Positions 13,522-20,007 of a DNA stretch of 20,007 nt are shown here, one piece after another (the stretch's first letter is position 1; each line of letters starts with the position of its first letter). Source of the stretch: Clostridia bacterium (GTDB taxonomy: Bacteria; Bacillota; Clostridia; Lutisporales; Lutisporaceae); contig JAQSYB010000013.1 in assembly GCA_029256365.1 (NCBI GenBank), positions 1 through 20,007 of the forward strand, written 5' to 3'. The position numbers were made by a program, and so were the translations under genes. Under the pieces are notes generated by a model. That model was not told where the DNA came from. It was given only the letters and a program-made list of their open reading frames with translations, and did not search any database.

Positions 13522-13788
13522 TTATCTGTTTTCTTGGCCTTGGTTTGTGTGTCTAGCATTGTCAGAGAATGCAAATATAATCGGTTTAATTGGTGATATA
13601 GTAGAAACTGCATGCTTATATACAAGCTGCTGTTTGCCTTCAACATCTAAAACGATTGTATAATTGTCAAATCCCTTTACCAATCCTTTGATTTGAAATC
13701 CGTTCACTAGGAATATAGTGATAGGGACGTGCTCTTTCCTGACTTGATTTAGGAATACATCCTGTAGATTAATGTTTACCTTGTTCAT
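13522..13788 (-). CDS. hfq: Hfq, RNA chaperone
   Basis: An 88-aa protein from ATG 13788, preceded by GGAGGGG 6 bases away; the longer frame would begin with a TTG inside that ribosome site. The Sm fold spans about residues 5-68, with NLQDVFLNQVRKEH (helix 1 and Gln8-type RNA contacts), VFLVNGFQIKG-like Sm1 (FLVNGFQIKGLVKGFDNYTI) and the Sm2 motif YKHAVSTI. The tail is short and polar (SDNARHTNQGQENR). Hfq hexamers bind U-rich small RNAs and mRNAs. It lies about 90 bases after miaA, the usual neighbour, and before a strong terminator. That 93-base gap is very AT-rich and holds a 9-bp AT palindrome at 13864-13890. Confidence 0.95.
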   Translation of the reverse strand: MNKVNINLQDVFLNQVRKEHVPITIFLVNGFQIKGLVKGFDNYTIVLDVEGKQQLVYKHAVSTISPIKPIIFAFSDNARHTNQGQENR

Positions 13789-13881
13789 TAAATTCCCCTC
13801 CAAAATAAAATATAGTGTAAATTTGACTTAAATTTATATCTTTTACTATTACTATTATTATATTTATTATAGATATTTATT

Positions 13882-14844
13882 CTATAATAAATAAATTTTT
13901 CCTGCAATGTAATTAATAATATTTTCTACTAATATTTGCCTGTCATCATATTCTTCTACATCGAACCATTTTATCCGCTCATCTCTTCTAAACCATGTCA
14001 GCTGCCTTTTGGCGTAATGCCTGCTGTCTCTTTTTAGTATAAACATGGCTTCATCAAGACTGAGTTCCCCTTCTAGATATTGAACGATCTCCTTGTAGCC
14101 TAAGGCCTGCATAGATACCAAGTCTCTGCTGTAGCCCATATCAAGCAGACCTCTGACCTCATTGATCAGTCCCTTTTCAATCATTGCATCAACTCGTTGA
14201 TTTATTCTGTTGTAAAGCCTTTGCCTATCCATGGTGAGACCTATATAAGCAGATTGATATCGAGGAGGCAGCTTTTTTGACTCCTCTTGAAAATATGAAA
14301 TGGTTTTACCAGTAAATTCGTAGACTTCAAGAGCTCTAATCACTCTGCGTACGTCATTTGGATGCAGTCTTTCATAGGATTTTGGATCAATGTCCTTAAG
14401 CTTTTCATATAGAAATTCATTGCCTTTATTATCTGCTATGTCCTGCATATTTTGCCTAAAGTCTTCATCCCCTACAGATTTGGTAAAATCCAAATTATCA
14501 AGAAGGGAATTGATATATAATCCAGTCCCACCTGCGATAATAGGAAGCTTGCCCTTAGCAGTAATCTCTTGAATATATTGATCTGCTCTATCTCTAAATT
14601 GTGCGACACTAAAGCTTTGATCAGGAGCTATTTCATCTATCATATAATGCTTGATGCTTTGCATTTCTTCAGAGGATATTTTTGCGGTGCCGATATCCAT
14701 ATATTTATAAACTTGTGCTGAATCAGCAGATATGATTTCGCCGTTTAGCTTTTTTGCTAAAGCAAAAGAAATATCTGTTTTGCCTACAGCAGTTGGTCCT
14801 ACTAATATCACTATTTTGGGTTTGTTATTTATTTCATGCTGCAC
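13882..14844 (-). CDS. miaA: MiaA, tRNA dimethylallyltransferase
   Basis: A 320-aa protein starting at GTG 14844, with AGAGGT 8 bases upstream. The P-loop GPTAVGKT is at 16-23, the substrate motif SADSAQVYKYMDIGTAK begins at 39, and IAGGTGLYI, HPNDVRRVIRALEVYE and the C-terminal KRDSRHYAKRQLTWFRRD are all present. MiaA adds a dimethylallyl group to A37 of tRNAs reading UNN codons; MiaB, encoded in the same run, then adds the methylthio group. Length is normal. The start lies 16 bases after the mutL stop, so the ribosome site overlaps the end region of mutL, consistent with cotranscription. Confidence 0.96.
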   Translation of the reverse strand: MQHEINNKPKIVILVGPTAVGKTDISFALAKKLNGEIISADSAQVYKYMDIGTAKISSEEMQSIKHYMIDEIAPDQSFSVAQFRDRADQYIQEITAKGKLPIIAGGTGLYINSLLDNLDFTKSVGDEDFRQNMQDIADNKGNEFLYEKLKDIDPKSYERLHPNDVRRVIRALEVYEFTGKTISYFQEESKKLPPRYQSAYIGLTMDRQRLYNRINQRVDAMIEKGLINEVRGLLDMGYSRDLVSMQALGYKEIVQYLEGELSLDEAMFILKRDSRHYAKRQLTWFRRDERIKWFDVEEYDDRQILVENIINYIAGKIYLL

Positions 14845-14860
14845 TTGGTTGCACCTCTTT

Positions 14861-16732
14861 TTATAACACGCGTTTAAATTTCTTTTCTATTTCATATTGA
14901 CTCATGGATATGATTGTTGGTCTTCCATGAGGACAGGTATATGGCGTCTTGGTCATAGAAAGCCGCCTAACCAACTCTTGCATTTCTTCGAGGGTAATGG
15001 ATGTACCAGCTTTTATGGAGCTCTTACAAGCCATACTGATTACTATTTTCTCTAGGGGAGAAACAGACTTATGACTGCTTTCAAGTGAGTCTAGTATTTC
15101 GTTGAAGAAATCTCCACTGCAAGGCTCTCCCATTACGATGGGTACAGACCTGATTGCAATTGTATTATCTCCAAACCACTCCATTTCAAAACCCAGTCTT
15201 TCAAAGGTTTCGAAACTATCCTTCACCATGAAAGCCTCCTTCGGACTTAATTCGATGACCAAGGGAAGCATCAAAGGTTGAATTGCAATATCATTGTTGT
15301 GATATTTGCTCATGAGATACTCATAATTGATTCTTTCGTGGGCTGCATGCTGATCTATAATATAAAAATTGGAGTTGTCCTGGGTAAGTATATAGGTATG
15401 AAACAGTAGACCTATTATACTAAGATTCTCTAATTGATTTGGTCTGTCCAATGGCTGCTGCACAGTAGAATAAGCGGGCTTTGTAACAGCTGTTGGCTTT
15501 TGCTGTTCATAGAAGCTATGATTGATATTCTCAGCTTTATAGCTTACGCCAGCCTGTAAAAAACTCTGCTGCTCACTATCTTTCTCAGTATGATTTCTGC
15601 TTGCGGATAAGCTTCTTTCATTTGAGGTTGGACCATCAGGGATCTCGATAGCAGGTGTTGGAGCTTCATATACTCTTTGTGGTGCCATAGCTGCTGTGGG
15701 CTCAGTTGTGAATTCTTGAGCACCAAAGGAGCCATAGGTTAAATCGCCACCAGCAAGTGCACTTTTTACAGCGGTATAGATGGTACTAAAAATTGACCTA
15801 TCATCTGAAAACTTGATCTCTGCTTTGGTTGGATGTACGTTAACATCTATCTTATCTGTTTGAACCATAAGATTGAGCACGACAAAAGGGAATTTATTAT
15901 TCATTAAAAGCCCCTTGTATGCTTGCTTTACGGCTTCACCTAACATTTTATTTCGTATGATTCTGTTGTTTACGGAAAAAATCATATACGTGGAATTGCC
16001 TCGTGCTATTTCTGGCTTTCCGATATAGCCATCTATGTGGATCATAGGATTATTGTAATCTAATCTCATCATGGCCTTTGGTGTATTTTTGCCATAAATG
16101 CATGTTAATACAGACAATAAATCCCCATTGCCAGGCGTATGAAGCACCGTTTTGCCCTCTACAATGAGCTTGAAGGAAACAGCGGTGTTTACCATGGCGA
16201 GCTTTTGTATTACATCAACGATATGTCCTTGTTCGCTGATATCGCTTTTCAGAAACTTTTCCCGCGCCGGGGTATTATAAAACAGATTCCGAACAGTGAT
16301 TGTTGTGCCCACGGGAAAACCAATGGATTTTCTATCTAATATCTTACCACCTTTTATAAGTATATAACTGCCGAAATCTTCGCTTTCAGTTCTTGTTTGC
16401 ATTTCCACTTCAGATATGGCAGCTATGCTTGCCATTGCTTCACCTCTAAAACCTAGTGTAAAAATGTGAAACAGGTCTTCGGCATCATCTATTTTACTGG
16501 TGGCATGTCTTTCAAACACGTGGTCCAAATCGTCAGATACAATACCAGAGCCATTGTCAGAAACACTTATAAAGCTTTTGCCTCCATTGTTGATTTCTAT
16601 TGTTATTGCTGCAGCCTTGGCATCTATGGAGTTCTCCACCAGCTCTTTGACTATGGAAGAAGGTCTTTCAATTACTTCACCAGCTGCAATTTTGTTAATG
16701 GTGGCTTCATCTAGAAGCTTAATTTTTCCCAT
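14861..16732 (-). CDS. mutL: MutL, mismatch repair ATPase/endonuclease
   Basis: A 623-aa protein. ATG 16732 is chosen because GAGGTG lies 7 bases before it; the frame extends two codons to a TTG that is too close to this site. The GHKL ATPase motifs are E30-LVEN, DNGSGI (59-64) and TLGFRGEA (92-99). A Gln/Pro/Ser-rich linker (about 345-430) follows. The C-terminal dimerisation domain carries the metal-dependent endonuclease motif DQHAAHERINYE (460-471), ACKSSIKAG and CPHGRP. This nicking type is usual in bacteria without MutH. It follows mutS by 17 bases and precedes miaA by 16. Confidence 0.96.
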   Translation of the reverse strand: MGKIKLLDEATINKIAAGEVIERPSSIVKELVENSIDAKAAAITIEINNGGKSFISVSDNGSGIVSDDLDHVFERHATSKIDDAEDLFHIFTLGFRGEAMASIAAISEVEMQTRTESEDFGSYILIKGGKILDRKSIGFPVGTTITVRNLFYNTPAREKFLKSDISEQGHIVDVIQKLAMVNTAVSFKLIVEGKTVLHTPGNGDLLSVLTCIYGKNTPKAMMRLDYNNPMIHIDGYIGKPEIARGNSTYMIFSVNNRIIRNKMLGEAVKQAYKGLLMNNKFPFVVLNLMVQTDKIDVNVHPTKAEIKFSDDRSIFSTIYTAVKSALAGGDLTYGSFGAQEFTTEPTAAMAPQRVYEAPTPAIEIPDGPTSNERSLSASRNHTEKDSEQQSFLQAGVSYKAENINHSFYEQQKPTAVTKPAYSTVQQPLDRPNQLENLSIIGLLFHTYILTQDNSNFYIIDQHAAHERINYEYLMSKYHNNDIAIQPLMLPLVIELSPKEAFMVKDSFETFERLGFEMEWFGDNTIAIRSVPIVMGEPCSGDFFNEILDSLESSHKSVSPLEKIVISMACKSSIKAGTSITLEEMQELVRRLSMTKTPYTCPHGRPTIISMSQYEIEKKFKRVL

Positions 16733-16749
16733 TACCAATCACCTCACCT

Positions 16750-19347
16750 TTATTTGAGATCCTTTGCTTTTTTATGCAGTTCAGAGAGCATATGAAATGC
16801 TTGCATAGGAGTCATGTTGTTGATATCTAGTGCTTTGATTTCGTCTAGTACGGAAAATTGTCCGAAATTAAATAGATTGATTTCGTCGCCTTGATGCGTT
16901 TGCTTTTTTTTCTTTTCTTTTACATATAGGTTCGAATGATTTGTTTCCTCTGTTTTTTCAAGGGTGACCAATATTTCTTCAGATCTTTGCAATATATTCT
17001 CTGGAATTCCCGCTAAGCGCGCTACATGTATGCCATAGCTGCCGTTTGCCCCACCCCTGATAATTTTACGAAGAAACACAATATCCTTGCCTTTTTCCTC
17101 TACGGATATACAGTAATTCTTGATTCCTTCTATTTTACCCTCCAGCTCAGTAAGCTCATGATAATGAGTAGCAAAAAGTGTCTTTGCCCCGATGCTTTCC
17201 TTGCCTGAAATATGCTCTACCACAGACCAAGCAATGCTTAGTCCATCAAAGGTACTGGTGCCACGGCCTATTTCATCAAGTATAATAAGACTTTTTTTGG
17301 TAGCATTATTAATAATGTTGGCTAGCTCACTCATTTCTACCATAAAGGTACTTTGCCCCGATGCCAAATCATCCGATGCACCTACTCTGGTAAATATTCT
17401 ATCAACTACTCCGATGACCGCTTCCTTAGCTGGTACAAAGCTGCCCGTCTGCGCCATGAGTGTGATTAAGGCTACCTGTCTCATATAGGTAGATTTACCT
17501 GCCATATTCGGGCCGGTAATAATAAGCATTCTATTGTCCTCAGTGTCTAAGTCTGTGTCATTGGGTACAAATTTTATTGAATTGGACTGTACCTCTACTA
17601 CAGGATGGCGTCCATCTTTTATGACAACCATATTTTCCGAATTCACAGTTGGTCTGCAGTACCCATTTTTCTGTGCTGTTTCCGCAAAAGAGCATATGCA
17701 GTCCAATATAGACAGCTGTGAAGCGGTTTTTTGAATCCGATTTATATGCTGGGCAATTTGAGATCGTATTTCAATAAATAGCTGATATTCAAGCTCTATT
17801 AGCTTTTCTTCAGCACCTAGCACCATTTCCTCAAGCTCTTTTAACTCAGGTGTGATATATCTCTCTGAGTTCGCCAAGGTTTGCTTGCGTATAAAATAAT
17901 CTGGCACTTGGGAATAATTTGACTTGGTAATATCTATATAATAACCAAATACTCTGTTGAAGCCCACTTTTAGATTCTTGATGCCAGTTTTTTCTTTTTC
18001 TTTTTGCTCTAGCTCGGCTATCCACTGCTTTCCATTAGTAGAACCCTCTTTCAGCTTATCCAGCTCTGGATAGTTGCCCTTCTTAATGAGATTGCCTTCC
18101 TTCAGCGCAATAGGAGCCTCTTCATTAATACACTGATTGATAAGCTCATATATGTCCTGAAGCGGATCAAGTTGTTCATAGGCGTCTTTTATAATCTTGC
18201 TTGTACAATTATGAATCAAATTTTTGATATGAGGTAGATTTTCTGTAGAGTTTTTAAAGGCAATTAGATCTCTTGCATTGGCACTGCCCAAAGCAATTCT
18301 ACTGCCTAATCTTTCTAAGTCATAAATGCTTCTCAAGTATTCCTTCAGCTCTTCCCTCAATAAAAATTCATTGTATAGCTCTTGAACACCATCTAGCCGT
18401 TCATTTATCTCTACAGGATTCAACAGCGGTTTTTCTATCCATGCCTTGAGCATTCTGCCCCCCATAGATGTTGAGGTTTTATCAATAACAGATATCAAAG
18501 CACCCTTGCGATTTTTACCACGCATGGTTTCTATCAGCTCAAGATTGCGTCTTGTATTCATGTCCAGTATCATATAGCTGCTAATGCTGTAATTTTTGAT
18601 GCTATTTATATTATTTAAAGCAACTTTTTGAATTTCATCTAAATAAACGATTATTGCACCGGCACTTCTTACCAATGCTTCACTATCTAGGCCCAAGCCC
18701 TCCAGAGAGGTTACACCAAATTGTTTTTTCAATCTTCTTTCACAGGTAGACAGGTCAAAATAGGTTGCATTTAATTGGCTGGTCTCCTGTAGTAAAAGGC
18801 GGAGTCCTTCTTCATTGTTGCAAATAGCTTCAGAAGGGTTTATCCGGCTTATCTCACTTACAATATTCTGCTGCTCGGCGGTATCTGCCTGCGTACAGTA
18901 AAACTCACCAGTGGACAAATCTACATAGGCTATCGATGTAGTTTTGTCTGTATGATATATAGCCATGAGATAGTTGTTTGACTTTTCATCTAGCATGGTG
19001 GTTTCTGTCACTGTGCCTGGTGTAACAATTCTAACCACTTCACGTTTTACGATACCCTTTGCCACTGCAGGGTCTTCTACCTGTTCGCATATGGCAACCT
19101 TGTAGTTCTTTGCGATTAGTCTTGATATATAGTTCTCTGCTGCATGATGGGGTATTCCACACATTGGAGCTCTCTCCGCCATACCGCAGTCTCTGCCTGT
19201 CAAAGTAATCTCCAGTTCTCTTGACGCAGTCAATGCGTCATCAAAGAACATCTCATAGAAATCTCCCAATCTAAAGAATATAATCTTATCCTTATGCTGC
19301 TCTTTTATATCTAAATATTGCTGCATCATCGGTGTCAATTGAGCCAT
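16750..19347 (-). CDS. mutS: MutS, DNA mismatch recognition ATPase
   Basis: An 865-aa protein. ATG 19347 (MAQLTPMMQQY, the conserved start) is preferred to a GTG three codons upstream that overlaps the ribosome site GGGGTGAGG. The mismatch-reading Phe-Tyr-Glu is at 30-32 in LGDFYEMFFDD. The connector and lever regions follow, then the ATPase domain with Walker A GPNMAGKST (612-620) and Walker B LDEIGRGTST (D691, E692), and ATHYHELTELE. Full length with no damage. It lies 30 bases after miaB and 17 before mutL. Its C-terminal end (NNMTPMQAFHMLSELHKKAK) matches the tetramer-forming segment of MutS1. Confidence 0.97.
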   Translation of the reverse strand: MAQLTPMMQQYLDIKEQHKDKIIFFRLGDFYEMFFDDALTASRELEITLTGRDCGMAERAPMCGIPHHAAENYISRLIAKNYKVAICEQVEDPAVAKGIVKREVVRIVTPGTVTETTMLDEKSNNYLMAIYHTDKTTSIAYVDLSTGEFYCTQADTAEQQNIVSEISRINPSEAICNNEEGLRLLLQETSQLNATYFDLSTCERRLKKQFGVTSLEGLGLDSEALVRSAGAIIVYLDEIQKVALNNINSIKNYSISSYMILDMNTRRNLELIETMRGKNRKGALISVIDKTSTSMGGRMLKAWIEKPLLNPVEINERLDGVQELYNEFLLREELKEYLRSIYDLERLGSRIALGSANARDLIAFKNSTENLPHIKNLIHNCTSKIIKDAYEQLDPLQDIYELINQCINEEAPIALKEGNLIKKGNYPELDKLKEGSTNGKQWIAELEQKEKEKTGIKNLKVGFNRVFGYYIDITKSNYSQVPDYFIRKQTLANSERYITPELKELEEMVLGAEEKLIELEYQLFIEIRSQIAQHINRIQKTASQLSILDCICSFAETAQKNGYCRPTVNSENMVVIKDGRHPVVEVQSNSIKFVPNDTDLDTEDNRMLIITGPNMAGKSTYMRQVALITLMAQTGSFVPAKEAVIGVVDRIFTRVGASDDLASGQSTFMVEMSELANIINNATKKSLIILDEIGRGTSTFDGLSIAWSVVEHISGKESIGAKTLFATHYHELTELEGKIEGIKNYCISVEEKGKDIVFLRKIIRGGANGSYGIHVARLAGIPENILQRSEEILVTLEKTEETNHSNLYVKEKKKKQTHQGDEINLFNFGQFSVLDEIKALDINNMTPMQAFHMLSELHKKAKDLK

Positions 19348-19377
19348 ATTCCTCACCCCAAATCCATTCCTTTGTAT

Positions 19378-20007
19378 TTAAATCGAATTAGAATTCTCTA
19401 CCATTTCACCATTTAAAAACCACGAATAAATATCAGTTATTTTAACATGAACCAGTTGGCCAATCATTGCATTTTGGCCGCTAAAATTGATTACTTTTCC
19501 TGTACGGCTTCTGCCCGTAAATTTTGTACTATCGCTTTTGCTGGGGCCCTCCACCAGAACTTCAACAATTTTGTTCAGATATGTTTCATTGATTTCTCTG
19601 CCTATATCATTTTGCAGCTTCACTAGCTTTTCAAAGTTTTTATGCTTTTGCTCATCATTTATTTGATTTTCCATTGTTGCTGCTGCAGTTCCGATACGTC
19701 TTGAATATATATAGGTAAAAGCTTGGTCAAATCCAACTTTATTTATCACATCTAAAGTCTCTTCAAAATCATCATCGGTTTCACCTGGGAATCCAACGAT
19801 AACATCAGTACTCAAAGCGACTCCAGGCAGCATCTCCTTCACCTTGTCTATTTTTTGGAGATACTCTTCTTTTGTATATTTTCTATTCATTGCTTTTAAT
19901 ATTTTATTGCTGCCTGCTTGGAAAGGCAGATGCAGCTGTTCGCATACCTTCTTGCATTGTCCCATGGTCTCTATTAGCTTATCTGATATATCCTTAGGGT
20001 GAGAGGT
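19378..20007 (-). CDS. miaB: MiaB, tRNA methylthiotransferase (3' part only)
   Basis: The frame is open to the window edge, giving the last 209 residues; the N-terminal MTTase domain and the radical-SAM CxxxCxxC lie outside. Visible are TSHPKDISDKLIETM at the edge, HLPFQAGSNKILKAMNRKYT, STDVIVGFPGETDDDFEETL and YIYSRRIGTAAA of the radical-SAM barrel, then a TRAM RNA-binding domain (about the last 65 residues, FTGRSRTGKVINF). MiaB adds a 2-methylthio group to isopentenyl-A37, the step after MiaA, encoded 4 kb downstream. The HLPFQAGSNKIL and SHPKD forms fit MiaB better than RimO or MtaB. It is the first gene seen of the mutS-mutL-miaA-hfq run. Confidence 0.93.
   Translation of the reverse strand, partial: TSHPKDISDKLIETMGQCKKVCEQLHLPFQAGSNKILKAMNRKYTKEEYLQKIDKVKEMLPGVALSTDVIVGFPGETDDDFEETLDVINKVGFDQAFTYIYSRRIGTAAATMENQINDEQKHKNFEKLVKLQNDIGREINETYLNKIVEVLVEGPSKSDSTKFTGRSRTGKVINFSGQNAMIGQLVHVKITDIYSWFLNGEMVENSNSI

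Noticed and set aside
13864..13890. AT palindrome at the end of miaA as a terminator
   Set aside because: The stem is all A-T but for one pair and no U-run follows on the minus strand, so transcription probably continues into hfq.
1..20007. CRISPR arrays, tRNA or rRNA genes, IS elements
   Set aside because: No regularly spaced short repeats, no cloverleaf with the usual GTTCRA arm, and no transposase or terminal inverted repeats with target duplication were found by eye.

Overview
The window looks like chromosomal DNA from a low-GC, Gram-positive anaerobe of the class Clostridia. Codons are AT-rich, AGGAGG-type ribosome binding sites are common, and the gene order miaB-mutS-mutL-miaA-hfq sits beside a LexA/YneA SOS pair with Gram-positive GAAC-N4-GTTC boxes. 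The species cannot be named from the sequence.

Left third (1-5600): an accessory region of small redox, sulfur and membrane genes mixed with decaying genes. It starts with a broken DUF190 remnant and a SHOCT-domain membrane peptide. A DsrE/YchN-family gene follows, and then a likely operon: ArsR regulator, CGGC-domain protein, NifS-like cysteine desulfurase and a TehA/SLAC1-like (TDT) membrane protein. The main result is here. The DsrE-like gene and the TDT-like gene each have an in-frame TGA, and homologous-looking sequence continues beyond it. In the DsrE-like gene the TGA falls on the conserved Cys of the YchN-type motif. In each gene a stem-loop with a G-containing apical loop begins 18-19 nt after the TGA, which fits the bacterial SECIS geometry. 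Both are therefore annotated as selenoproteins (116 aa with Sec77, 380 aa with Sec326) rather than as the truncated proteins an ORF caller gives. A PLP cysteine desulfurase, which could mobilise S or Se, lies between them, so the region reads as a selenium/sulfur redox module. Three decayed genes follow: an EamA transporter, the N-terminus of a metal-sensing ArsR protein, and an ICMT-like methyltransferase with a 1-nt frameshift.

Middle (5600-9910): about 580 bp of AT-rich DNA leads to a promoter with an 11-bp palindrome at the expected transcript start, and then an intact XerC-like tyrosine recombinase. A convergent Cys-rich acidic mini-protein follows, then an unrecognised two-TM protein probably starting at TTG 7555. 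The SOS pair comes next: a YneA-like LysM protein and lexA, divergent, with three SOS boxes between them.

Right half (9930-20007, all minus strand): an atypical long glutamine synthetase, a methionine gamma-lyase/aluminium-resistance family PLP enzyme, a 65-bp tandem repeat behind the hfq terminator, hfq, miaA, mutL, mutS and the 3' part of miaB. miaB to hfq run in one direction with short gaps (16-30 bp from miaB to miaA, about 90 bp before hfq), as in many Clostridia. They combine tRNA A37 modification (MiaA, MiaB), mismatch repair (MutS, endonuclease-type MutL) and the RNA chaperone Hfq.
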